From contig JAIYDN010000008.1 of NCBI GenBank assembly GCA_027487485.1, positions 60,034 through 124,033 on the forward strand: a stretch of 64,000 nt of DNA. Reading direction: 5' to 3'. This DNA comes from Planctomycetaceae bacterium. GTDB taxonomy: Bacteria; Planctomycetota; Planctomycetia; Pirellulales; Pirellulaceae. Every line of letters begins with the position of its first letter. Within the stretch, counting starts at the first letter, position 1. The notes under the pieces are model-generated. The model worked only from the letters and a program-made list of their open reading frames with translations, did no database searches and had not been told where the DNA came from. The position numbers and the translations under genes are program-made. Positions 38,010 to 46,399 of the stretch are shown here, in pieces.

Positions 38010-38839
38010 TTCTTGAGTTTAGCTTTTTCCCGTCGAGCCAACACCCCAATCAGTCCAGAAAACAAGGTGATTGTTGCTATCCCCAAACCACCCAATACGC
38101 CTACTTGCTTGGTGCGTTTCTCTCGAACGCGGCTCTTTTCCCAGCCTCGGACAACTTCAAGCTGTTCCGATGATATTCGAAGCTCTTTCCATAATTGGTG
38201 ATAAGTCCCAGATGGACGATCTTGAATGTTATCGAACTCGCGATCGGCGACCAACCAATTGGATTCTACATACTCTTCGGTCAATTCTGGTAGCTGAGAA
38301 GCACTGGTCAATTCTAAAACATGCTTGTCAAGATACGATCGGACTTCGTTCATCAGTCGCGACTTTAAATCTCCAATGCACTGCTCGCGGTCGGGGAACA
38401 AAGAACTGCTCACGGCCAATCGATGATCCTCTCCCAACACCAAACCTTCTTTCACCCAGTCGGGTGTGTTCTCGTTAAGGATCTTAATCGAAGAAGGGTC
38501 TAGGGACTCCAAATCTGTCACTGCGGTATCCGTTGCATCCGTAGATTTCGTCGGCGTTTCGGAAATCGACTCCAACGACATGCTGGCATCAATCTCAGCG
38601 CCAACGACTTCCACTGTCCCGCTTTCCTCAACCGCATCTTGAGCGTCTTTTACGATTTCCTGAACGTCTTGAAGGACATCTTTTATACTTTCAGAGAACT
38701 CCGAAGGAAGCTGTGGTGGACGAGCACTTGGAACGTCTTCTGTAGATTCTTGGCAAACAGCAAGCTGCGATAGGCAAAGAGAAATCGCGATCGCAGCACC
38801 ATTTCGCAGGGCATTCCTTTTGGATTTGAATTGAAACAT
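38006..38839 (-). CDS. Exported protein with C-terminal membrane anchor, between kinase and sigma genes
   Basis: 277 aa from ATG 38839, 7 nt after the kinase stop; a TTG at 38854 is the only alternative. A signal peptide (about 1-30, ending LAVCQ) is followed by a long acidic Ser/Thr/Asp-rich region (30-110). A globular part comes next (about 115-225, starting PDWVKEGLVLGEDHRLAVSS). One membrane helix lies near 246-266 (VGVLGGLGIATITLFSGLIG) with a basic tail RREKAKLKK facing the cytoplasm. The layout (exported domain, single anchor, coupled to a sigma gene by a 4-nt overlap) suits an anti-sigma or sensor role, but there is no recognisable anti-sigma domain. Confidence 0.72.
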   Translation of the reverse strand: MFQFKSKRNALRNGAAIAISLCLSQLAVCQESTEDVPSARPPQLPSEFSESIKDVLQDVQEIVKDAQDAVEESGTVEVVGAEIDASMSLESISETPTKSTDATDTAVTDLESLDPSSIKILNENTPDWVKEGLVLGEDHRLAVSSSLFPDREQCIGDLKSRLMNEVRSYLDKHVLELTSASQLPELTEEYVESNWLVADREFDNIQDRPSGTYHQLWKELRISSEQLEVVRGWEKSRVREKRTKQVGVLGGLGIATITLFSGLIGVLARREKAKLKK

Positions 38840-38846
38840 GATGAAC

Positions 38847-41099
38847 CTAAGCAACTTTCGATGAATGGTTGTAATCGATCCAAGGGGACGCCATTTGCAA
38901 CGTGAAGGAAGTTACGCCTGCGAACACCAAGCACCAAGGGGAAGGAAAGTAGAAAAGTCCTTGCACCAAGGCTGCCATTCCAATACTCCATACGATTGCC
39001 CAAACGCTGAAGCGACTCTTGCGGAGAATATCCGACTGCCTCCACCAGCGTACAATCCACATCAATGCCCCAAAGAAAGCAATGTGGCCAGCGAGCAGCG
39101 GAGTCGAATTGGAGTCGTAAAATCCTTGCCAGCCTCGATTCCAATTCATGTCCGTGGAAACAAACTGAACCGACCCCTCACCCGATATCTCGTTCCATGG
39201 AACCATTAAAAAATCGCTAAGGTAAAAGCTAACAACTCCCAGCCCCACTCCGAATGCGAGCTGCACAAAGCGCTGAACGATCGAATCCTCAGGCCGCTGC
39301 TCCCAACGCTTGGACAAATGCAGAACAGTCCAAGTGGTCAGCAACGACATGATCGATGTCCATGCAATCCCACTTACCATCGCGATTCCGGAGCTAGGCC
39401 AATGGCCCTGAAGGATCGAGTTGGCCGCGCCTTGATCGCGGGCTACCGTCAGGATGGATCCACCCACAGCCAAAACCAAAGTGACAATCCCGGCGAATGC
39501 CCAACTACGTGTTTTGTCATGACTTCGTGACCAAAATCCACGCTGCTTTAGCTCAGCCCTTTTTTCTTCTTGCCAATTGCGCAGCGCGACTTTATACGGC
39601 ACGGGTGCGGGCTTCGGAGGTGCTGGCGGCGCGTTCGGGTAATGGGCAGTTGGTTGAGGAGCATAAACTGGGCGAGGCTGCTGAACCGGACGAACATTTC
39701 CAGCCATCGGCTTGGAGGCAGTTCGGATAGGTAGGTGCGACCCCACAAACATGTACCAGACGACGTAGTAACATGCATAAAGCCCACACAGCAAGAACAA
39801 CAGCGGAGCAATCATGCCCGAGTTAATCACTAAGAAGATGATACCGACAACCAACACTGCACCGCGCCCGCCCGGAGGTAGATCTAGGTAGGTTTTTTGA
39901 AGGTCATGGAATCCTTTGTGGACGGCTCGCGCGATCGGTTCTCGATACAACCCATCACCCTGCACGTCTCCAGCAAAGCCATAGCGATACTTCCACGGAT
40001 TGTTCGTAGCCCCGGACTGAGCTTCGCGGGAATGGACTCGTTGGAAACCTGGATTTCCCGCCGTGGTAGGGTCGAGATTTCCTAGTGGTCGCGCTACAGG
40101 AATCGCTCGAGCTGACGCGTTTGTATTCGGTTGCATCACAGGTGGCATGCTAACATAGCTGGCATCTGTTTTCTTCACTGCTAACCCGCTATGGTCAAGC
40201 TCCCAACCCAGGGCTCGCAACATATCGCGACAATCACGAAATCGCGAAGCAGGATTTTTTGCCAACGCTTTGTGAATCACGGATGCGAATGGTTCCGAAA
40301 CTTGCGACAAGTCAGGATCTGCCGTCAAATGCTTCAGAATGATTTCTTGACTGCTTTCCCCATCGAAAGGCACAACGCCTGTCAGCAATTCGTAAAGGAT
40401 GATACCAAGGGAATAGATGTCGATCTCCTTACCATATTCCCCCTTGCCGATCTCCGGGGCCATGTAATGGAAGGTACCAACGCTTTCCGTTTGACCACCA
40501 CGTCGTGACGCACTGATGTATTTCGACAGTCCATAGTCACCGATTTTGATCAACCCGCCATCAATAAAGACATTGGCCGGCTTCAGATCACGGTGGACGA
40601 TCCCTTGATCGTGCAAGTAAGCCACCCCAGCCGCGAGCTGCGAGAACCACTGCATGGTTTCTGCTACGGACATCCCTTGCGGAAATCGATCCATACGATC
40701 GCGCAGAGAATCTCCGTCGATGAACTCCATGACAATCCAGCCTTGCTCCAGCTTGTCGAACTTAATGTCGTAGATAGCTACGAGATTAGGATGACGAAGA
40801 TTCAAACAATGGCGAACGCCGCGCACTTCTACTTCAAGATTCTTTTGAATGCGTTTGAGGGCAACTTCTTTCCCCGAGTCGCTTTCGGCGAAGTAAACTT
40901 CACCGAACCCGCCCGAGCCAACGCCGCGTTTAATCTTGTATCCGTCGAGAGGCGTATCACCACTGCCGTATTGGAATTTCATCGAAACACCGATGGGTTT
41001 TGACATTGCTGGGGCCGCTTCCTCCAAGGGGGAGACGGGCTCCTCCATGGCGGAAACGATAGGTTGTTGAATTGTTGGGCGTCGAAGCTTTGCAAACAT
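38847..41099 (-). CDS. Membrane-bound Ser/Thr protein kinase (PknB family)
   Basis: 750 aa; GGAG sits 7 nt before ATG 41099. The kinase domain spans about 54-315: the Gly loop GVGSGGFGEVYFAE, Lys82 in VALKRI, Asp171 in VHRDLKPANVF, Asp188 in IGDYGLSK (DYG rather than DFG) and APE in HYMAPEIG. All catalytic residues are intact. The catalytic loop HRD is of the RD class, which implies activation-loop phosphorylation. A Pro-rich linker follows, then several hydrophobic segments between about 405 and 745. So it has a cytoplasmic kinase with a multi-pass C-terminus and no PASTA or other known sensor. It heads the tight kinase / anchored protein / sigma unit. Confidence 0.92.
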   Translation of the reverse strand: MFAKLRRPTIQQPIVSAMEEPVSPLEEAAPAMSKPIGVSMKFQYGSGDTPLDGYKIKRGVGSGGFGEVYFAESDSGKEVALKRIQKNLEVEVRGVRHCLNLRHPNLVAIYDIKFDKLEQGWIVMEFIDGDSLRDRMDRFPQGMSVAETMQWFSQLAAGVAYLHDQGIVHRDLKPANVFIDGGLIKIGDYGLSKYISASRRGGQTESVGTFHYMAPEIGKGEYGKEIDIYSLGIILYELLTGVVPFDGESSQEIILKHLTADPDLSQVSEPFASVIHKALAKNPASRFRDCRDMLRALGWELDHSGLAVKKTDASYVSMPPVMQPNTNASARAIPVARPLGNLDPTTAGNPGFQRVHSREAQSGATNNPWKYRYGFAGDVQGDGLYREPIARAVHKGFHDLQKTYLDLPPGGRGAVLVVGIIFLVINSGMIAPLLFLLCGLYACYYVVWYMFVGSHLPIRTASKPMAGNVRPVQQPRPVYAPQPTAHYPNAPPAPPKPAPVPYKVALRNWQEEKRAELKQRGFWSRSHDKTRSWAFAGIVTLVLAVGGSILTVARDQGAANSILQGHWPSSGIAMVSGIAWTSIMSLLTTWTVLHLSKRWEQRPEDSIVQRFVQLAFGVGLGVVSFYLSDFLMVPWNEISGEGSVQFVSTDMNWNRGWQGFYDSNSTPLLAGHIAFFGALMWIVRWWRQSDILRKSRFSVWAIVWSIGMAALVQGLFYFPSPWCLVFAGVTSFTLQMASPWIDYNHSSKVA

Positions 41100-41217
41100 C
41101 TTTATTCTCCGTCGCCATCCTCGCGGCTATCGGCTTTCCAGCCAACATCTGCAATCAGGTCGACACTTAGTTTACTACGAGATGACTTTCGTTTCTGCCC
41201 TAAAAAGCTTGGTGCCA

Positions 41218-41853
41218 TTATTCGAGGGTCATCGAAATTTCATCACCAGTTATTCTTTGGCCCTGAACCAGAGGAAAAGGGGCGCTGATTGATTTGCCGT
41301 TCAACTGAATATTGGCTTGCGGTGCCGCTCGACACATCCATTGCGTCCCATTGCGAAACAAAACAACCTTGCTTGTCCAGTCCGGGCAAACGACATGGCA
41401 ATTGGACTCTGGCCCCAACACACAGGACTCGCCCATCAATAACGCTGCCGACAAAAGAGGTTGCCAGCGCACGTTACCTGTCAATTCCAGCCTGGCTGTT
41501 CCGCTAAGCTGAGTTGGGCGAATGTACAGGAGCTCGATTCTAGCCCCCAAAGATATCCTGCAACCATCGCTTAGAACGACGGCGCGATCGATTTCGCGTC
41601 CGTTAACCATGACCGTTTGCAGAGGCTGAATCAGATGGTCCTCTCCATGACGCCGAATGATGGCGGCTCGTCGACTGAGATCGCCACGTATCGCGAGATC
41701 GACCGAGTTTCCCGGGAACGCTTGGCCAATAGACACTTCCACCTGGTCGCAAATCGCATAGCTCCCTACACCATCGATCCATAGGATTTTGGGAGGAGAC
41801 ATCATGATGGAAGGGGGAGAATGAGGAACAAGCCTAGCGAGATGATTGATCAT
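41218..41853 (-). CDS. FHA-like domain protein
   Basis: 211 aa from ATG 41853, which has GAGAGG about 8 nt upstream; a TTG at 41883 is less likely. The first half (about 20-110) reads as an FHA-like beta sandwich: VEVSIGQAF, a DLAIRGDLSRRAAIIRRHGE stretch, LIQPLQTVMVNGREI and LSDGCRISLGARIELLYIRP. The second half (about 130-211) repeats the pattern (VLGPESNCHVVCPDW, IQLNGKSISAPFPLVQGQRI), suggesting two tandem FHA-like modules. FHA domains bind phosphothreonine, so the kinase encoded 118 bp downstream is the obvious partner. The GR...S..H core is only partly conserved, so phosphopeptide binding is inference. Confidence 0.65.
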   Translation of the reverse strand: MINHLARLVPHSPPSIMMSPPKILWIDGVGSYAICDQVEVSIGQAFPGNSVDLAIRGDLSRRAAIIRRHGEDHLIQPLQTVMVNGREIDRAVVLSDGCRISLGARIELLYIRPTQLSGTARLELTGNVRWQPLLSAALLMGESCVLGPESNCHVVCPDWTSKVVLFRNGTQWMCRAAPQANIQLNGKSISAPFPLVQGQRITGDEISMTLE

Positions 41854-41900
41854 ACACGTTTCCTCTCGTTTCGACTCTGCCAAATTGAAATCAAGTATTT

Positions 41901-41931
41901 ATAAAATCGGCCCGACTTTTTAGGTCGGACC
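41901..41931 (-). terminator. Minus-strand hairpin terminator after the coiled-coil gene
   Basis: On the minus strand GGTCCGAC-CTAAAAA-GTCGGGCC forms an 8-bp stem with one G-U pair, followed by GATTTTAT. It lies 37 bp after the stop of the coiled-coil gene and before the FHA-like start, so the FHA-kinase-sigma genes probably have their own promoter or are read through at reduced level. Confidence 0.7.
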
Positions 41932-41967
41932 GATATCGTTTCGAATCGCAATCCATGCGGTGGACAA

Positions 41968-42771
41968 TTATCGATTGTCGACCAAGGAACCGACGACAGA
42001 CGTGGACTTTTCGTCAAAGTAGCTTGTGATCTGCTCAATCAAGTCTGCTGGAGCTTCTTCGCTAAGAACAGGAATGCCAGAGGATTCGTCCATGACATCG
42101 GTCAATCGCTCTTCCACATCGATCCTAGTTCCAATGTCAGCAACTGTCTGACGCACCGAACTGACTTGGCTGTCGTTGACGCTGAATTGATTGCTTGTCT
42201 TAGCAACTTCCACCATCGTCAAACGAGCCTGAAGATTCTCCACTTCTACTTCGAGCTGACGTTTCGCAGCAAGCATTTCATCAAGCTTCCGACGTGCACC
42301 TTCCAAGTTCCGTTCGCGTGCCGACAGGACCTTTTCCAGCTTGTCTGCCGTGGCTTCTTGAGTCTGATAACTCTTGAACCGGTCGCTCAAGTCTTTATGA
42401 ACTTGCTCCATGTCGAACTTTTTGCCGTTGTAGGTAACGTAGGTAACGCCACTTTGCGCATCCTCTTTCAGCTTGAGAATGGCATTCTTCGACTTCGAAA
42501 GTGAAGCCTTCTTGGCTTCCACTTCCCGTTGCAACCGCGCCACTTCGACTTCTTCCCGAGCGATCACCTTCAAATTTCCAGCGATCTCTGGCTTCAAGTC
42601 GACGATCATGTCGCGCGCTCTTTTGATTTCGACATCCAAAGGAATTTGCTCCTTGATTTTGTCTCGCAACGAGTGATAACCCGTCTTCATATAGCTAGAG
42701 GCGGAAGTGCCAAGAAGCAGTCCACCAGCACCTAAAACGATCGCCGATCCTAAAACAATTTTCTTAAGCAT
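41968..42771 (-). CDS. Membrane-anchored coiled-coil protein
   Basis: 267 aa from ATG 42771 (GGGGGAAAG about 6 nt upstream); the frame to 42852 is not protein-like. One N-terminal hydrophobic helix (KKIVLGSAIVLGAGGLLLG) is followed by a conserved-looking segment SYMKTGYHSLRDKIKEQIP. Two long heptad-rich coiled coils come next (about 60-110 and 135-200), joined by a YVTYNGKKFDMEQV hinge. The C-terminus is acidic. I do not recognise the family beyond a similar architecture in planctomycete hypothetical proteins. It precedes the FHA-kinase-sigma cluster but is separated by a terminator. Confidence 0.7.
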   Translation of the reverse strand: MLKKIVLGSAIVLGAGGLLLGTSASSYMKTGYHSLRDKIKEQIPLDVEIKRARDMIVDLKPEIAGNLKVIAREEVEVARLQREVEAKKASLSKSKNAILKLKEDAQSGVTYVTYNGKKFDMEQVHKDLSDRFKSYQTQEATADKLEKVLSARERNLEGARRKLDEMLAAKRQLEVEVENLQARLTMVEVAKTSNQFSVNDSQVSSVRQTVADIGTRIDVEERLTDVMDESSGIPVLSEEAPADLIEQITSYFDEKSTSVVGSLVDNR

Positions 42772-43064
42772 GGTTCTTTCCCCCAAAACGTAGATGAAAC
42801 AGACGCGGAAATGCCCGCCCTGCCGCTCCCATTCATCGCATCGTGTCGTCATTCAGATTGCCCTGTGCAATCCATTCCCATGAAAACCGACCAGACTTGA
42901 GGGCCACGGACAAAGAGGAATTCGCAAACGTTACTAATTTCTTGGAAGTTTTTTTCCTCTTTTGCTCACTTCCTGCGCCTCAACCTCAATTCGACTTGAC
43001 TCCATTTTGGAATTTTCTTAATCCCAAACAGTTCGGAAAATCACCAACCCCATTCCAAGATCTC

Positions 43065-44531
43065 ATGATCCCCGAAAACATCCCAATCCACTCCAAGGCA
43101 TTCTCGGTTTATCCAGCCGCTTCGTGGCTGGCAGGGATCATTGCATGCATTTCCTTGGTTGGTTGCCGTCAACGGGCATACACCGAACTGTATGTCGAGA
43201 ACATGGCAAGCGAAGTCCGAGTTCTTGAGGATCGCGTTTATGAATACGACGCAGCCTACCAATCGCTTGAACGTGAGAACGATGAACAACGACGTATCAA
43301 CGCCACCCTAGAAGCGAAGCTCCGTGAATTAAAGGCCGAGCCGGAATCGATCCAGTCCTCGAATAGAAACAGCCTAAAAACTCCGCCCAAGATGCGAACG
43401 AAGCCAGAGCCCTATTCGCTACCTGGCGAATCCATCCTTGAAGACGTCGTCCCTCCCAACACAACGAAAAACAGCTCACCCTCGAAGATGGAATCGATCC
43501 TAGAGCTTTCGCCGGAGCCGGAAATCGTGGAAACGCCTCCCGAGGTCAGCAGAACTCCGGCTGCCCCACCAAGCCGAAGCCCATCTCCGAAACCGCTCGA
43601 ACCTGCGTCCCCTCCACCCATGGAATTGCCTGCCCCCGCGGACGCGAACACGACGAAGAACCAAGTCGAAGAGGCACCCGTACTTCCCTTTCCTGACCCA
43701 CAAGCTCTGGATCTCCGAAAGGGACGCAAGACCAAGACCCCTTCGATCGCAGACGATCAGCTTGTCGAACAGGTTGACATGCCGGCAATGATGTTTGCCG
43801 GCCGAGGCCCAGCTAAACCTTCGACCATTGCGATACCAGTTGGAACCTCCCAATCCAAAACACCCAGCTCGACTCTGATCACTCCCCCGTCACCTGAAAT
43901 TCTTGCTCCCAACAATACAAACTCCGAGAACACCAGCAAGCCGCCAGCACTGCTTCCACCAGCCGCGAGCAATCTCCATGGAAACCCACAAGGTCGCGCT
44001 CAACAAGGAAAGATCCGAATGCCCGAGGGAAGCGCCGTTCAATGGGCGTCAGCGAATGTCCCCGTGGAGCCGACGAAGCAAGAAACAATCTTGGATGAAA
44101 AAATCGTAGACATCGCGTTTCACCCCACCATGTGTCGCGGACATAATTTTGATGCGAACCCCGGCGACGACGGTTTGTACTTGGTGGTTACCCCTCTGAA
44201 TGAAGCAGGACAAGTGATTAACCAACTAGGTTCTCTGACCGTGATCGTCGAAGAGGATGGCCTTGAAACGAAGGATGGCAATTCCAACGAATCCCACGCT
44301 CGTATCGCTGGCTGGGAGATAACGAAAGAAGAGCTTCAGGAATCGCTGAACCCGATCGGATCGGCTCAGGGCTTTCACTTAAGCTTGCCATGGAAAGACG
44401 CTAGCCCCAAAGGACAGATCGTAACCGTATACCTCAAGTACGAACTGGACGACGGGCATGTCTTCGTCAATCAACGCAATATCCAGTTGCGGAAACCTTC
44501 CAAGGGACAGTCTGTTTGGTCGCCGCGGTAA
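43065..44531 (+). CDS. Proline-rich lipoprotein with coiled coil, 488 aa
   Basis: ATG 43065 opens a short basic start, a hydrophobic stretch and a lipobox (SLVGC, Cys34), indicating a lipid-anchored exported protein. A coiled coil follows (about 45-90, ASEVRVLEDRVYEYDAAYQS). A Pro/Ser-rich low-complexity linker of about 250 residues comes next, then a globular C-terminal beta domain (about 355-480, starting KIVDIAFHPTMCRGHNFDAN). The open frame begins at 42843, but that portion carries no domain and overlaps the divergent gene's promoter region. Function unknown. The 293 bp before the ATG hold nothing I recognise. Confidence 0.68.
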   Translation: MIPENIPIHSKAFSVYPAASWLAGIIACISLVGCRQRAYTELYVENMASEVRVLEDRVYEYDAAYQSLERENDEQRRINATLEAKLRELKAEPESIQSSNRNSLKTPPKMRTKPEPYSLPGESILEDVVPPNTTKNSSPSKMESILELSPEPEIVETPPEVSRTPAAPPSRSPSPKPLEPASPPPMELPAPADANTTKNQVEEAPVLPFPDPQALDLRKGRKTKTPSIADDQLVEQVDMPAMMFAGRGPAKPSTIAIPVGTSQSKTPSSTLITPPSPEILAPNNTNSENTSKPPALLPPAASNLHGNPQGRAQQGKIRMPEGSAVQWASANVPVEPTKQETILDEKIVDIAFHPTMCRGHNFDANPGDDGLYLVVTPLNEAGQVINQLGSLTVIVEEDGLETKDGNSNESHARIAGWEITKEELQESLNPIGSAQGFHLSLPWKDASPKGQIVTVYLKYELDDGHVFVNQRNIQLRKPSKGQSVWSPR

Positions 44532-44604
44532 AAAAAAGGCACGACGACCAAAAAGCTATCGCATTTCGCAATCTCTAGCCCAAAAACGTTTTACTTCGGT
44601 GAAA

Positions 44605-46371
44605 CTACTTGCTGTTGGAAACAGCGTTGGCCCGAGCCGCCTCAAACTCATCGCCCGGCGTCCAAGTTTGCATGCCTGCTGTATTCGCTGCAATCCAGCC
44701 CACTTGGAAAAGAAGTTGCACATCTTCGACTGCACCTGACAAATCCCAGCTAGGGTCGTATTCGTCGGATCGTTGGTGGTAGTGTTTTTCGGTCCAAAGA
44801 TCGAGCTGCTCTTTTCCCCAACCTTCCGGACGGTCCAAGAAAGCATGGCCTGTGTGAAGATAAACGCCTGGCACCCCCACCTTGGCAAGCGAGAATTGAT
44901 CGCTGCGGTAGTAGTACCCCTTGCTGGGCTCCCGGTCTGGGACGACCACTCGATTCTGGTACTTGGCCATTCGCTCCACCAAAGAATCTAACGAGCTCTT
45001 ACCGAATCCGATCACATTCACATCCTTGGTTCGTCCGAGGAAATTCAATCCATCAATATTGACCACCGCCGATTGCTTGCCGTTGGGCACTGGGGGATGC
45101 AAGGCATAGTATTTGGAGCCCAATAAACCTTGTTCTTCCGCCCCGACTGCCGCAAAAATCAGAGAACGTTTCGGGCGGATGCCACTCTCGCAGACAGCAG
45201 ACGCAATGGATAACAACGCGGCTGTTCCCGAAGCATTGTCGATGGCTCCGTTGTAGATAATGTCGCCTCGAATGTCTCGATCCATCGCAAGCCCGATATG
45301 ATCGTGGTGAGCCATGAACACAACACTCTCCTCGGCGAGGATCGGATCGCTTCCCGGCAAGACAGCGATTACGTTTGCCGTTTCCTTTTCCCGCACTTCA
45401 CATTCGATCTTGGTCGTGAGGTAGATGCCAAGTGGGATTGGCCGAAAGTCCTTCGATTCGGCTTTCTTGCGGAGTTCGTCGAGATCGAAACCGGCTTGCT
45501 GGACCAGCCTGGAAGATGCATCATTGGTCATCCATGCTTTCATATCGATTCGGTTTGCATCCCCATCGCGCAATTCAAATTGCTCGCCCGTCCAAGATGT
45601 CTGAATCACGGTAAAGGGATAACCGGCCGACGGTGTCGTGTGAATAATGATTGCACCAGCAGCCTTTTGCCTAGCTGCACTTTCGTATTTGTAGTCCCAT
45701 CTTCCATAGTAAAGCCTGCGCGTTCCTGCAAACATTTTAGGATCGCTCTCGGGATCATTGTTCATCATCAACAAAACCTTGCCGGACATGTCCATCCCCT
45801 TAAAATCGTCCCATTGGTATTCCGGGGCTTGTATCCCATAACCCACGAAGACGATTTCTGCTTGCTCCACTGCAATCTCCGAAGCTGGCTTACCAGCGAC
45901 AGCAATAAAGTCATCGAAGTACTTGAAGTCCATGCCGCTAACCTGACTAGCGTTTCCTTTTTTAGAAAGACTCCATCCCTTGCTAGGCTTCGTGGTTAGG
46001 CCCAACATGGGAAACGTCTGCCGATACGACTGCAGCGATTTAAGAGGCTTCAGCCCTTGGCTTTGAAATTGAGTTTCCAAGTACAGCTGCGCAATCTCGT
46101 CCCCTTTGGAACCAGGACCGCGACCTTCGAGCAAGTCGTCCGCCAGAAACTTCATATGCGCATGTAGCTTTTGTTCATGGATCTTGCTTCCAATCGACAA
46201 TCCGATATCCCAATCCGAAGGGGATGAAGTCTGTCCCAAAAGAACTGCAGGACCAATCAACGCATAGCAAATGATGAAAGCAGACAACACAGCCAAAGGG
46301 TGCCCGAGCGGGCGTGCAACACACGAGACGAAAGACCGGGAAAAAGGGAACCGGCGCGCAGTTAAAACCAT
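44605..46371 (-). CDS. M28-family zinc metallopeptidase with PA-like insert
   Basis: 588 aa. An N-terminal signal or anchor segment is at about 25-47 (HPLAVLSAFIICYALIGPAV). A PA-like domain occupies about 140-260. Metal ligands of M28 follow in order: MAHHDHIGL (about 350-358), GAIDNASGTAALL (Asp, near 377), VGAEEQGLLGS (catalytic Glu and ligand Glu, near 408), VVNIDGLN (Asp) and a late His near HTGHAF or RSDEYD. It is an exported aminopeptidase or carboxypeptidase for peptide scavenging; exact specificity is unknown. It starts 28 nt after the helicase stop and may share its transcript. Confidence 0.88.
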   Translation of the reverse strand: MVLTARRFPFSRSFVSCVARPLGHPLAVLSAFIICYALIGPAVLLGQTSSPSDWDIGLSIGSKIHEQKLHAHMKFLADDLLEGRGPGSKGDEIAQLYLETQFQSQGLKPLKSLQSYRQTFPMLGLTTKPSKGWSLSKKGNASQVSGMDFKYFDDFIAVAGKPASEIAVEQAEIVFVGYGIQAPEYQWDDFKGMDMSGKVLLMMNNDPESDPKMFAGTRRLYYGRWDYKYESAARQKAAGAIIIHTTPSAGYPFTVIQTSWTGEQFELRDGDANRIDMKAWMTNDASSRLVQQAGFDLDELRKKAESKDFRPIPLGIYLTTKIECEVREKETANVIAVLPGSDPILAEESVVFMAHHDHIGLAMDRDIRGDIIYNGAIDNASGTAALLSIASAVCESGIRPKRSLIFAAVGAEEQGLLGSKYYALHPPVPNGKQSAVVNIDGLNFLGRTKDVNVIGFGKSSLDSLVERMAKYQNRVVVPDREPSKGYYYRSDQFSLAKVGVPGVYLHTGHAFLDRPEGWGKEQLDLWTEKHYHQRSDEYDPSWDLSGAVEDVQLLFQVGWIAANTAGMQTWTPGDEFEAARANAVSNSK

Positions 46372-46399
46372 GAAATCAACCTAATTGCGAGTGATTGTC

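Noticed and set aside
41901..42771. Coiled-coil gene as first gene of the kinase-sigma operon
   Set aside because: A hairpin with a T-run on the minus strand follows its stop, so it is probably a separate transcript.
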